From the NCBI RefSeq assembly GCF_014193515.1, contig NZ_BLXX01000009.1, forward strand, positions 1-64,000: DNA of 64,000 bases, in the 5' to 3' direction. A model generated the notes under the pieces. The model saw nothing but the letters and a program-made list of their open reading frames with translations. It had not been told where the DNA came from and did no database searches. Of the stretch, positions 42,962 through 52,182 are shown in pieces; the first letter of the stretch is position 1; each line of letters starts with the position of its first letter. This stretch comes from Geomonas silvestris (GTDB lineage Bacteria > Desulfobacterota > Desulfuromonadia > Geobacterales > Geobacteraceae). The translations under genes were made by a program, and so were the position numbers.

Positions 42962-45300
42962 CTGCCTGGGGGGGGGGCCGCGGCCCCGCTGTGCCGGGGG
43001 ACCCCTATGGTGAAGGTGGATCCCTCCCCGGCCTCGCTGCGGACGCTGACGAACCCGTGGTTCTGCTTGACGATCCCGTAGATGGTGGCAAGCCCCAGGC
43101 CGGTCCCTTCCCCGACCCCTTTCGTGGTGTAGAAGGGGTCGAAGATGTGGGGGAGGGTCTCCCGGTCCATGCCGCAGCCGTTGTCGCTCACCGAGACCCA
43201 GACGTACTCCCCCGAGCCTGCCTCGGGATGGTTCGCCCGGTAGGTCGCGTCCGCCAGGGCGGTGCCGGTCCGGATGACGATGCGCCCGCTAGCGGTGATG
43301 GCATCCCGGGCGTTGACGCAGAGGTTCGCCATGATCTGGTCCACCTGCGAGGGGTCCATGAGGACCGGCCAGATCCCGCTCCCCGGCTCGAAGACGAGCT
43401 CGATGTCCTCCCCGATGAGCCGCTGCAGCATCTTGAGCATCTGCGAGATGGCGTCGTTGATGTCGATGAGCTTCGGCTCGATGGCCTGCTTGCGGGCAAA
43501 GGCCAGCAGCTGCCGGGTGAGGGCGGAGGAACGCTCGGCGGCCGCGTTGATCGCCTGCAGGTGATCGTGGCTCGGGTGCTCGGGAGGGGTATCCATGAGC
43601 CCCAGGGCGGCGTGCCCGATGATGACCCCGAGCATGTTGTTGAAGTCGTGGGCGACGCCCCCCGCCAGGCGCCCCACGGATTCCATGCGCTGGGCCTGCT
43701 GCAGCTGTTTCTCGAGGTCGAGGCGCTCCACCTCGGACCACCTGCGGATCAAGGCGCTCCCGAGATAGGCGGCGATCCCCTCCAGGTGCTGGATCAGCTC
43801 CTCGCTGAAGCGGTCCTTGCGGCGATCGTTGCACTGGATCAACCCGACGATCCGGTCCTTGTAGCGGATGGGAACCAGGGCCAAAGAGGCGTATCCCAGG
43901 CGGATGCACTCGCTGCGGGACCGGGTGCGGGACGCCCGGACGTCGTGCAGCGGCAAGAGCTTAAAGGTGTCGTTGGTCCAGAGGCTGCCGGCGGGGGTGG
44001 CAAGGGGATGCCCCTCGGGGATGGCGCCGGAAAGGACCATGCCGCAGGTGCACTCGAGACGCACCTTGCCGTGCTCGTCGCGGCAGCTGGTCCCGTCGGG
44101 GAGGCGCTCGATCAGGGTGTTCTCGGCCATCAGGAAGTCGGGGGGGAATCCCGCCTGGACCAGGTAGGGGAAATCGTCCCCCTCCTGCAGCCGTATCCCC
44201 ACGGCGTCCAGGTCGAGCCGCTCCCGCACCAGGGCCGCGACCTCCTCGACGGCCCCCTTGAACTCCCGGGATTCGTTGAGCACCTGCAGGACCTGCTTGC
44301 CCAACTCGCGCTGTATTTCTGCCTGCTTGCGCTCGGTGATGTTGTGGTCCATGCCGCGGTAGCCGCAGAAGGTGCCCCGGCTGTCGTAGAAGGGGACGCC
44401 GCTGGTCTCCAGCACCACCAGACGGCCATCCTTGTGCCGGTTGGTGTTCTCCAGGCGGAAAAACGGTTCCTGCCGGGCCGCGATCCCGCCGAAGATCTCC
44501 CTGATACGCTCCGCCTCGGCTTCGGGCATCAGGTCGAACGGGGTCTTCCCCAGCACCTCGTCGGAGCGGTAGCCCAAAAGCTCTTCGACCTGGGGGCTCG
44601 CGTGGGTGTAGACGGCGTTGGCGTCGACCTCCCAGATCCAGTTGTGGGAGGAGGCGATCAGCTGTTCGTGCCGCTCTTCCTTCTCCTTGAGGGCCTGGTG
44701 GGTCCGCTCGAAGTAGACGAGCACCAGCCCCATGGCGATGCTGGTGGCCAGGACGCTGCCGATGATGAAGCCCCAGGGGGCGAACCATTCGATGGGGCGC
44801 AGGATCGGGTAGTCGGCCTGGTGGATCCCCCAGACGATGAAGGACCACCCGGTGATCCGGCTGGCCAGCTCTTCGCGGGCCCCCTTAAGGAACTGGATCC
44901 CGATGTGGATGTAGGTGTAGGAGAGAAAGGCGAAGATGGGGACGACGACTAAGAGGGGCGGCAGGTGCAGCGAGAGGGCGAGCACCGTCCAGCTCCCGAT
45001 GAGGAACCCGATGAGGAACTCGATCCGGCCGACGGGCTTGCCGATGAAGAGCCGGGTGCCGGTCAAAAGCAGCACCGCGCTGGCGATGATGCAGAGGTAG
45101 TTGATCTCCTTGAGGAGGAGGTTGCCGGGCCAGAACACCGAGGCGATGAGGAAGAGGTACCTGCAGGTGTGCACCCCCCAGGCATAGGCCCAGATCTTCA
45201 TGAACCTTTCGCGGTAGGTGTAGTGGAGGTAGGTGTTGACCATGGTCAGAACGAAGACGGAACTGGCTGTCGCCGCACCAGCAATGATGATCCAAGGCAT
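42955..45300 (-). CDS. Membrane histidine kinase with PAS and GAF domains
   Basis: 781 residues. About seven membrane helices over residues 1-205 form a membrane sensor; then PAS near 215-330, GAF near 335-520, HisKA with GGVAHDFNN near 555, and HATPase ending near 770. It signals to the coupled receiver protein downstream. The GAF region contains C-R-D and C-T-C-G motifs of unknown use. The start at 45300 is preferred because GGAGAG precedes it; the alternative at 45324 lacks a good site. The gap 45301-45720 contains CCACGGAG repeat pieces only. Confidence 0.87.
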   Translation of the reverse strand: MPWIIIAGAATASSVFVLTMVNTYLHYTYRERFMKIWAYAWGVHTCRYLFLIASVFWPGNLLLKEINYLCIIASAVLLLTGTRLFIGKPVGRIEFLIGFLIGSWTVLALSLHLPPLLVVVPIFAFLSYTYIHIGIQFLKGAREELASRITGWSFIVWGIHQADYPILRPIEWFAPWGFIIGSVLATSIAMGLVLVYFERTHQALKEKEERHEQLIASSHNWIWEVDANAVYTHASPQVEELLGYRSDEVLGKTPFDLMPEAEAERIREIFGGIAARQEPFFRLENTNRHKDGRLVVLETSGVPFYDSRGTFCGYRGMDHNITERKQAEIQRELGKQVLQVLNESREFKGAVEEVAALVRERLDLDAVGIRLQEGDDFPYLVQAGFPPDFLMAENTLIERLPDGTSCRDEHGKVRLECTCGMVLSGAIPEGHPLATPAGSLWTNDTFKLLPLHDVRASRTRSRSECIRLGYASLALVPIRYKDRIVGLIQCNDRRKDRFSEELIQHLEGIAAYLGSALIRRWSEVERLDLEKQLQQAQRMESVGRLAGGVAHDFNNMLGVIIGHAALGLMDTPPEHPSHDHLQAINAAAERSSALTRQLLAFARKQAIEPKLIDINDAISQMLKMLQRLIGEDIELVFEPGSGIWPVLMDPSQVDQIMANLCVNARDAITASGRIVIRTGTALADATYRANHPEAGSGEYVWVSVSDNGCGMDRETLPHIFDPFYTTKGVGEGTGLGLATIYGIVKQNHGFVSVRSEAGEGSTFTIGVPRHSGAAAPPPGRW

Positions 45301-45720
45301 GCTCTCTCCAGTCGGCAGAGACATTTCACCACAAGGTTATGCGATTCGCGTATCGCCGGCAGTGCCGCACTCGATCACAAAAGGTGCGCGTGCCCAGGTG
45401 ACGTATCGGACGGCGGGTGCGATTCCCTTAGGATTAAACGGAGGGACCGTCAGGGCGAGGGACTGTGGCGTTGACCACGGAGCCACCAGGCACACGGAGG
45501 AAGACCTAGGGGGCGGCGCGAGCACCAGCGCCCTCGAAAAGAGAGCCCGGTCAACCGGTTCGGCCTCTGTCGTTAACGCGGCAGGCCGAACCAAGTAAAA
45601 AGGGTGTCGGGTGTTTTCGGAGGCCGCCGCTGGGGAGTGAGCCTGTCCCAGCGCGGCACGTGGGGTTTTCTCCGTGCCCTTGGTGGCTTTCGTGGCTGAT
45701 TACGGTTTTCGGGTGCCTCT

Positions 45721-46941
45721 CTAGGTTTCGGTCGCTTCCAGTTGGCCCATCTCGAAGCCCCGGTCCAAGAGGAGCACCTCGACGGTCTCGCCTGCCGCGA
45801 ACCTCGACTCGGGCGGCAGCTTGATGAGCCCGTTTCCGAGGATGAGGGAGGAGAGGCGACCGGAACTCTGGTCGCCGGTGCTGGAGACCAGGTAGCGGTC
45901 CCCCTCCCGGGAAACCAGGCCGCGCACCAGGTGCGGACGCCCCCCCTTGTTGACCGCCGCCTCCCTGAGCTCGGCCTTGACCACCGGACGCAGGATGTTT
46001 TTGTGCCCCATCGCCTGCAAGAGGGAAGGGCGCACGAAGAGCTCGAAGGATACCATCGCCGCCACCGGATTCCCCGGCAGCGCAAAAACGGGTTTGCCAT
46101 CCAAAAGCGCAAAGGCGAGCGGCTTGCCCGGCTTCATGTTCACCTTCCAGAAGGTGATCTCCCCCCCCAGGCTCTCGATGGCCGCCTTCACGAAGTCCCG
46201 ATCGCCCACCGACACCCCGCCCGTTATTACGACGAAGTCTGCGTTGAGTCCCGCCAGGATCTTCTCCTTGGTGGATTCCAGGGTGTCCGCGGCTATCCCC
46301 AGAAGGACCGGCTCGCCCCCCGCGTCGATGACCTGGGCCGCCAGGCTGTAGCTGTTCGAGTTGACGAGCTTCCCGGGAGTCGGGGTGGAGCCGGGCTCCA
46401 GGAGCTCGTCGCCCGTGGAGAGGATGGCGACCCGGGCCCGCCGGTACACGGCGAGCGAGGTGCACCCCATGGCGGAGAGCATCCCGATCTCCTGGGGGCG
46501 CAACAGCGCACCGGCCGGGATGACCACCTCGCCCTCGCGGATGTCCTCGCCGCGCAGCCTCACGTGGTTTCCCGCCTTGACCGCTTTCAGGCGGATCCAG
46601 TCCTGGTGGTCCTCGACGTCCTCGATGGGGACCACGGTGTCGCAGCAGGGAGGAAGCGGCGCGCCGGTCATGATCTTCACCGCCTCGCCCGGCATGAGCG
46701 GCGCGGTGCGCACCTCGCCGGCCGGCAGGAAGCCGACCACGTTCAGCCGGCTGTCGGTGAGACCTGCGTAGCCGAAGGTGAAGCCGTCCATCGCCGAGTT
46801 GTCGGCGGGAGGGATGTCCCACGGGGCGATGTGGTCTTCGGGGGTCACCCGGTTGAGCCCCTGGAACACCGAGACCTTTTCGGTCTGCAGCTGGGATATC
46901 TCTTTGAGTATGGCGCGCTGCGCCTCTTCGATGCTGACCAT
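45721..46941 (-). CDS. moeA: Molybdopterin molybdenumtransferase MoeA
   Basis: 406 residues, family length. Visible motifs are D-N-S-A-M-D-G near residue 48, S-T-G-D-E-L near 190, G-G-V-S-V-G-D near 255 and P-G-N-P-V-A-A near 300. It inserts molybdate into adenylated molybdopterin. It lies downstream of the nitrate reductase genes in the same direction, which fits supply of cofactor to NapA. The start at 46941 has AGGAGAG upstream; the longer frame to 46971 does not. Confidence 0.92.
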   Translation of the reverse strand: MVSIEEAQRAILKEISQLQTEKVSVFQGLNRVTPEDHIAPWDIPPADNSAMDGFTFGYAGLTDSRLNVVGFLPAGEVRTAPLMPGEAVKIMTGAPLPPCCDTVVPIEDVEDHQDWIRLKAVKAGNHVRLRGEDIREGEVVIPAGALLRPQEIGMLSAMGCTSLAVYRRARVAILSTGDELLEPGSTPTPGKLVNSNSYSLAAQVIDAGGEPVLLGIAADTLESTKEKILAGLNADFVVITGGVSVGDRDFVKAAIESLGGEITFWKVNMKPGKPLAFALLDGKPVFALPGNPVAAMVSFELFVRPSLLQAMGHKNILRPVVKAELREAAVNKGGRPHLVRGLVSREGDRYLVSSTGDQSSGRLSSLILGNGLIKLPPESRFAAGETVEVLLLDRGFEMGQLEATET

Positions 46942-47065
46942 TGCGAGCTCTCCTTTGAGCGTGTCGGGCAAGAAAAGATACTCCCCGGGGTGGGGCTTTG
47001 CAAGAGGGGAATACCCGAGGAATGCCGCGTGGTTTTCCGCGAGGAGCGGGGCAACAGGAGGATTC

Positions 47066-47452
47066 TTAACGTTTCCCTGGGGCGGCGTCCTCGCCCTGGT
47101 CGGACGGGCGGGGGACCATGACGAGGGAGCGGGGGGTGGTGGGGCAGATCTCGACGCAGACCGCGCAGCCGTTGCAGAGCGCGGCGTCGACCTTGACCCC
47201 CTGGCCGATGACGAGCGAGATCGCCTGCGGCTCGCAGCGCTCGAGGCAGCTTAGGCAGCCGCAGCTTGCCGCAAAGCACTCGGTCCCCTGCGGTTGCGCC
47301 ACCAGGTGCGCACCGCGCTCCAGGGCCGGCTCCTCGGGCTCCGCGGGAGGTGCCTCCCCGGCGGTTGCCTGCAGCACACCGGCGAGGTCGAGGGCGGCCC
47401 GACCGAGCGAGGCCGCCCCCTGACGCAGGAAATCTTTACGGGTGATGCTCAT
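47066..47452 (-). CDS. NapF/NapG-like dicluster ferredoxin
   Basis: 128 residues. An N-terminal segment M-S-I-T-R-K-D-F-L-R-Q-G recalls a Tat-type leader but has no twin arginine. The C-terminal part has a full [4Fe-4S] motif CNGCAVCVEICP and a variant first cluster CGCLSCLERCEP with an extra upstream cysteine. It sits nine bases after the NapB-like gene and probably passes electrons to or from the nitrate reductase. Assignment to NapF or NapG is uncertain. Confidence 0.7.
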   Translation of the reverse strand: MSITRKDFLRQGAASLGRAALDLAGVLQATAGEAPPAEPEEPALERGAHLVAQPQGTECFAASCGCLSCLERCEPQAISLVIGQGVKVDAALCNGCAVCVEICPTTPRSLVMVPRPSDQGEDAAPGKR

Positions 47453-47461
47453 GGTTCTGGG

Positions 47462-47767
47462 TCACTTCTTCTTGGCTTTTTTCGCGGCGGCCGGGGTGCC
47501 CAGGTCGCTGCGCACGTGGCACGAGGTGCAGTAGATGCGCACCGGGTGCGGACAGAGGGGCGCCTTGGAGGCGCCGCTAAGGTCGAGGTGGCAGGCAAGG
47601 CAGCTCTCTCCGTTTGCGTTGTCCACTATCTTGTGGGGGATGACCGGCGGGTTACCTTCGGCGAATTGGGCCTGGGCCTCGAAGTCGGCGGGCTGGGCGG
47701 CCGGCGCGGCCGGGGCACCCGCGGTGATAAGGATGAGCGCCGCCAGGGCGACGAGCAGGTTCTTCAT
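47462..47767 (-). CDS. napB: NapB-like dihaem cytochrome, short
   Basis: 101 residues with a signal peptide, then P-P-V-I-P-H, CLACH, a P-H-P-V-R-I-Y segment and CTSCH: the NapB order of haem sites and the Y-C-T-S-C-H context. NapB is usually about 150 residues, so this version is shortened. It would carry electrons to NapA in the periplasm. AAGGAGG lies before the ATG. It is between napA and the ferredoxin gene. Confidence 0.78.
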   Translation of the reverse strand: MKNLLVALAALILITAGAPAAPAAQPADFEAQAQFAEGNPPVIPHKIVDNANGESCLACHLDLSGASKAPLCPHPVRIYCTSCHVRSDLGTPAAAKKAKKK

Positions 47768-47799
47768 CTAGTTACCTCCTTAAGGTTGCACGAGCTGGG

Positions 47800-50121
47800 C
47801 TAGCGGGCCTTTTCGACCTTCACCGCGCACTTCTTGTAGTCCGGCTCGCCGGAGATGGGGCAGTAGGCGTCCAGGCAGAGTTCGTTGATGAGCTTGTTCT
47901 CGTCGAAGAAGGCGACGAAGACGTTGCCGTGCTCGGCCTTGCCGCGTCCGTTCAGGTCGGCCGCGAGCTGGATGCTGCCGCGGCGCGAGCTGACCCGCAC
48001 CTGGTCTCCCTGCTTGATCCCCAGCTTCTTGGCGTCGTCCGGGTGCATCTCGCAGACGGCTTCCGGGTAGGCGCGCTTCAGTTCGGGAACCCGGCCGGTC
48101 ATGGTGCCGGTGTGCCAGTGCTCGAGGACGCGGCCGGTGCAGAGCCAGAACGGGTAGTGCTGGTCCGGCTGCTCCGGGGCGGGCTCGTAGGGGCGCGCCC
48201 AGATCACCGCCCGGTAGTGGTCGGGCTTGTTCTTGTAGAACTTGACCCCCTCGCCCGCCTTCACGTAGGGGTCGTACCCCTCGACGTAGCGGTAGCGGGT
48301 CTCCTGCCCGTTCACGACCGGCCAGCGCAGGCCGCGCGACTCGACGTAGGCGTCGTAGGGGGCGAGATCCTTTCCCTGCCCCTCGCCGAACTTGCGGTAC
48401 TCCTCCCAGATCTCCCGTTGCGGGTGCTGGTAGGGGAAGAGCGAGCCGTGGCCCAGGCGCCGGGCGAGCTCCATGGTCTGCCACAGGTCGTCCTTCGCCT
48501 CGCCGGGGGCGTCCACCATTTTGAACCACTGGTGGGTGCGGCGCTCGGCGTTGCCGAACATCCCTTCCTTTTCGACCCAGCTCGCCGAGGGGAGCACCAC
48601 GTCGGCCTGCTCGGTGGAGCGGGTCGGGTACATGTCGGAGACGATGACGAAGCGCCCCTCACCCTTGCGCGCCCCCTTGCGGTAGCGGTTCAGGTTGGGG
48701 AGCGACTGGAAGGGGTTCGTTACCTGGCTCCAGATCACCTTGATGTCGCCGCGGTCGAGCGCCCGGAACATCTCGGTGGCGTTGTAGGTCGGCTTGGCAG
48801 GGATCTTCTTGGGATCGATCCCCCAGATCTTGGCGGTCTTCTCGCGGTGCTCGGGGTTCGCCACCACCATGTCGGCGGGGAGCCGGTGCGTGAAGGTCCC
48901 GACCTCGCGGGTGGTGCCGCAGGCGGAGGGCTGGCCGGTGAGCGACATGGGGTTCTCGCCGGGGCGGCAGATCTTGCCGGTCAAGAGGTGGACGTTGTAG
49001 GCCAGGTTGTTCACCCAGGTGCCGCGGGTGTGCTGGTTGAAGCCCATGGTCCAAAGGGTGGTCACCTTGCGCTTCTTGTCGGCGTAGAGGTGCGCCATCT
49101 CGACGATGGTCTCGGCGGGGACGCCGGAGAGTGCTGCCACCTTCTCCGGGGTGTAGGCCTTGAGCGAATCGCGGTACTCCTCGAATGTGATCCCCTTGGG
49201 TTCGTCGGCGAACTTGAACTTGTCCTCGAGGCCGTAGCCGATGTTCTCCTTCCCCTTCTTGAAGACCACGTGCTCCTTGATGAACGCCTCGTCGTGCAGC
49301 CCGTCGCGGATGATGACGTAGGCTATGGCGTTTAAGAGCGCCAGGTCGGTCTGCGGCTTGAATTTGATATAGCGGTCCGCCATGAGGGAGGTGCGGGTGC
49401 GGCGGGTGGCGAAGTCGATGATCTTCACCTCCGGGTTGTTGAGACGGTTGGTGAGCAGGCGCGAGAAGAGGATGGGGTGGCACTCGGCCATGTTGGCGCC
49501 CCACAGGAAGTAGGTGTCCCCCAGGTCGAGGTCGTCGTAGCACCCCATCGGCTCGTCGCTGGCGAAGGTGGTCATGAAGCCGGTGACCGCGGAGGCCATG
49601 CAGAGGCGGGCGTTCACCTCGATGTTGTTGGTGCCGATCCCCCCCTTGAAGAGCTTGCTGGCGGCGTACCCCTCGAAGATGGTCCACTGGCCGGAGCCGT
49701 AGATGGCGACCGAATCCGGGCCATACTTGGCGATCGACTCCTTGAACTTGGAGGCGATGAGGGTCATGGCTTCGTCCCAGGAGGCCGGGGTGAGCTTGCC
49801 GTCCTTGCGGATGAGCGGGGTGGTGAGGCGGTCCTTGCCGTTTAACACCTTGGAGAGGAAGTACCCCTTGACGCAGTTGAGCCCCTTGTTGACCGGAGCC
49901 TGCGGGTCACCCTTGATGGCGACCACCTTGCCGTCGCGCACACCCACGAGGACGCCGCATCCGGTGCCGCAGAAGCGGCAGGGTGCCTTGCCCCAGGTGA
50001 CGCCCCCTTCGGCCGCCTCGGCCGCGCCTGGTTTCAGCGGGTTGAGGCTCTTTCCTCCCACTGCGGCAAAGGCGGCTGCCGCGGCACTTGCCTTGATAAA
50101 ATCTCGTCTGCTTACATCCAT
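47800..50121 (-). CDS. napA: Periplasmic nitrate reductase catalytic subunit NapA
   Basis: 773-residue molybdopterin (bis-MGD) oxidoreductase. Tat signal SRRDFIKA at 4-11; [4Fe-4S] ligands C48, C51, C55 and C83; molybdenum ligand C174 in N-A-R-L-C-M-A-S. It reduces nitrate to nitrite in the periplasm. GGAGGG precedes the ATG. The family also includes related reductases, but the NapD and NapB neighbours support nitrate reductase. No napC or napH quinol-oxidising gene is visible, so the electron donor is probably elsewhere. Confidence 0.92.
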   Translation of the reverse strand: MDVSRRDFIKASAAAAAFAAVGGKSLNPLKPGAAEAAEGGVTWGKAPCRFCGTGCGVLVGVRDGKVVAIKGDPQAPVNKGLNCVKGYFLSKVLNGKDRLTTPLIRKDGKLTPASWDEAMTLIASKFKESIAKYGPDSVAIYGSGQWTIFEGYAASKLFKGGIGTNNIEVNARLCMASAVTGFMTTFASDEPMGCYDDLDLGDTYFLWGANMAECHPILFSRLLTNRLNNPEVKIIDFATRRTRTSLMADRYIKFKPQTDLALLNAIAYVIIRDGLHDEAFIKEHVVFKKGKENIGYGLEDKFKFADEPKGITFEEYRDSLKAYTPEKVAALSGVPAETIVEMAHLYADKKRKVTTLWTMGFNQHTRGTWVNNLAYNVHLLTGKICRPGENPMSLTGQPSACGTTREVGTFTHRLPADMVVANPEHREKTAKIWGIDPKKIPAKPTYNATEMFRALDRGDIKVIWSQVTNPFQSLPNLNRYRKGARKGEGRFVIVSDMYPTRSTEQADVVLPSASWVEKEGMFGNAERRTHQWFKMVDAPGEAKDDLWQTMELARRLGHGSLFPYQHPQREIWEEYRKFGEGQGKDLAPYDAYVESRGLRWPVVNGQETRYRYVEGYDPYVKAGEGVKFYKNKPDHYRAVIWARPYEPAPEQPDQHYPFWLCTGRVLEHWHTGTMTGRVPELKRAYPEAVCEMHPDDAKKLGIKQGDQVRVSSRRGSIQLAADLNGRGKAEHGNVFVAFFDENKLINELCLDAYCPISGEPDYKKCAVKVEKAR

Positions 50122-50150
50122 ACCGCACCCTCCTCGTAAGTGGCGACACT

Positions 50151-50181
50151 AAAAAAGGACCGGCGTGTCGGGGGCCGGTCC
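50151..50181 (-). terminator. Terminator between napD and napA
   Basis: The minus strand has GGACCGGC/GCCGGTCC about a GC-rich loop followed by six T, in the 74-base gap between napD and napA. Either napA has its own promoter or this tunes its level. Confidence 0.7.
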
Positions 50182-50195
50182 TTTACATTACCTGC

Positions 50196-50435
50196 TTACT
50201 GCTCCAGGTCTTCGAAATTGTGGTAGGCCAGGCGCACCGTGGCGACGCCGGCGATCTCGTGCATGCGGGTGACGAGGCTCACCTCGGCGTCGACGCTGTC
50301 CGCTTCGACGACGGCGACGATCTGGCCGTCGGGAAGTACGCCGTGCACCTCGACGCCGTCGAACGAGGCGAGTTCACCGACGACTGAGTCACTGAGGCCC
50401 GGAGCACATGTGAGAACGACACCCGAAATTGGCAT
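50196..50435 (-). CDS. napD: NapD Tat-signal-binding chaperone
   Basis: 79-residue ferredoxin-like fold protein: M-P-I-S-G-V-V-L-T at the start, V-H-G-V near residue 31 and a C-terminal Y-H-N-F-E-D. NapD binds the Tat signal of NapA and delays its export until the cofactor is inserted. AGAGGAG lies before the ATG. It is the first nap gene; an FNR-like palindrome sits about 180 bases upstream. Confidence 0.9.
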   Translation of the reverse strand: MPISGVVLTCAPGLSDSVVGELASFDGVEVHGVLPDGQIVAVVEADSVDAEVSLVTRMHEIAGVATVRLAYHNFEDLEQ

Positions 50436-50608
50436 AGCTGCTCCTCTTACACTGTTATGATCCGTACGAGATTACAGCAGATGCTGCATATGGCAATACT
50501 ATAGGTCCTGAAAGTGTGCCGGATGCTTCTTACACAGTACGGAACTGGCAGGATGGGCCGGCACAGAGAGGACCACCCGACACCATGTGACAATTGTTTC
50601 CGGAAGAC

Positions 50609-50624
50609 TTTGACGAATGTCAAA
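50609..50624. promoter_or_regulatory. FNR/CRP-family box upstream of napD
   Basis: Perfect palindrome TTTGAC-GAAT-GTCAAA, close to the FNR consensus TTGAT-N4-ATCAA. It is 174 bases from the napD start. The rest of the gap 50436-51018 has a CCACGGAG repeat (50640-50735) and no gene. Confidence 0.55.
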
Positions 50625-51018
50625 AAAAGGCGTTTGACCACAGAGGTACATAGTGGGGAAAACTGAGGAACACCGGGGAAGACAAATAACGAGGCTGACT
50701 TTAGCCACGGAGCCACCAAGGGCACGGAGAGAAACTGCGGATGCGAGCGAACCACGAGGCCATAGCCATCCTTTGCTCGCATAAAGAAGGAGCTGAGTAT
50801 CCCCCCTTTCGGTGCTGGAGCGTCGAGCGGCACCTTAGCATGTCCATCTGCTTTCAGCTCGTGCAGCGAGGGCATGTGACGATGTCGCTGCCGGTTGCAT
50901 ATCGGTTAGCTCGTGCTAATCTCTTGCGCGTGGTTTTGCAAGGCTGGGGGAGGGAGCGGAGTGATCCGAATTATCTTTTTGACTAGAGGTCTAAATGGTG
51001 GCTATTAGGGAGATTTCG

Positions 51019-51525
51019 ATGCACCGTTGCCTAGTTATACTCCTGATTTCCATTGCAGCATCTCTACCTGCTAATCGGGCGGTTGGAAAAGACGACAAAA
51101 AGGTTTTGCTGAAACCGGAAAAGTGTAGAGCAATTATTCAAAGCCAGACCGAAAAATTGCCGGCCGCTTGGAAAAAATATAATGGCTTCATAAAAGCCTG
51201 CAGCATATTTAAATCAGGCGCACAGGAGATCAATCTAATTTCAATATGGATTCAAGACTATTTCGACTTTAAGTACCCGAAGGACATGACACCCGTAATG
51301 GAAGATTTTCCAAGGCCGGTCCTTGTCGACCAGGGATTTAACGTGCTTGGAAGTTTGCCGGAGTATTATCCAGATGATCCTCCAAGAGAGCTGGAGATAT
51401 ACTATTCTTCCAAACAAACTACGCCACCAGATCTATTCGTCAGGGTTCACAGTCCTGGAGCTGGAGGAGATTATTCTTATCCACCTATGATGTGGAACGT
51501 TAAAAATAAAAGTTACGGCAATTGA
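51019..51525 (+). CDS. Secreted protein, candidate immunity partner of the adjacent amidase
   Basis: 168 residues with a signal peptide (M-H-R-C-L-V-I-L-L-I-S-I-A-A-S-L). The mature part is soluble, with two cysteines (C-R-A-I and K-A-C-S) that could form a disulphide. No family was recognised. It stands 11 bases before a papain-like amidase gene in a T6SS locus; periplasmic proteins next to such amidases are often their immunity proteins, so that role is proposed. AGGGAG precedes the ATG at 51019. Base composition is AT-richer than the flanking nap and tss genes. Confidence 0.6.
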   Translation: MHRCLVILLISIAASLPANRAVGKDDKKVLLKPEKCRAIIQSQTEKLPAAWKKYNGFIKACSIFKSGAQEINLISIWIQDYFDFKYPKDMTPVMEDFPRPVLVDQGFNVLGSLPEYYPDDPPRELEIYYSSKQTTPPDLFVRVHSPGAGGDYSYPPMMWNVKNKSYGN

Positions 51526-51536
51526 GGTAGTTTGTT

Positions 51537-52055
51537 GTGACTAAGGACATGAGCAGAAACCTCGCAATAGCTTGCCAAGAAGCGTACGCAGCTTACCTAA
51601 ATAGTTGCAGCCATTCAGTTTGGTACGTCATATCTAAGTATAAACCCTCGCAGCCTTATATGATGGCCAATCAGCTTATTGACTATCTTTCCAGCAGTCC
51701 AGAATGGCATGAAGTGCCGCTCTCTGAAGTAACTGAGGCTGCAAGGATGGGGAGACTAGTAGTCGGAGGTCTTAAAGGAAAAGAGCATGGACATGTAGTT
51801 GTGGTTTACCCCGGACAAGAAAGGCCACGTGGTGGTTACATATACACTCCCAAAAGAACTGGTAAACCGACAAAACTTGCTTCCAAGGGGATGTATCCTC
51901 TGTCAATGTCCACTTCTATGGGGACTTTCCCAGGTTCCAAAAGCAATGGTGACAAAACGGTATGGGACGCGTGGGGAAGTGATGTAAGTTTCGAGCAGGT
52001 ACGTTTTTGGAATACAAGGGGGTGGCAAAAGAGTTACCTCGTTCAAGAACAGTAA
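51537..52055 (+). CDS. Candidate T6SS amidase effector (papain/NlpC-P60-like)
   Basis: 172 residues, no signal peptide. C24 in L-N-S-C-S-H-S-V, at the start of a helix, and H86 in EHGHVVVVYPG, at the start of a strand, have the order and context of a papain-like Cys-His pair as in NlpC/P60 and Tae amidases. It would cleave peptidoglycan peptides in a target periplasm. Starts at GTG with GAGGTAG upstream. It lies just before vgrG. AT-rich. The assignment is from motif geometry, not a family match. Confidence 0.6.
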   Translation: MTKDMSRNLAIACQEAYAAYLNSCSHSVWYVISKYKPSQPYMMANQLIDYLSSSPEWHEVPLSEVTEAARMGRLVVGGLKGKEHGHVVVVYPGQERPRGGYIYTPKRTGKPTKLASKGMYPLSMSTSMGTFPGSKSNGDKTVWDAWGSDVSFEQVRFWNTRGWQKSYLVQEQ

Positions 52056-52182
52056 GGTGGAATGGTGAGGCAGTTGTAAAGAAAAAGCGAAAAAACAACG
52101 TGGTACACACTGCAAGAGGTCGTTGGACGATAGCCTCAACAGAAAATCGAGTTGTCAGGTGGCTGCGATAACAGAGGCGATT

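Noticed and set aside
50741-50986. 81-residue plus-strand frame in the napD upstream region
   Set aside because: No ribosome site, no hydrophobic or domain pattern; overlaps the edge of a repeat element.
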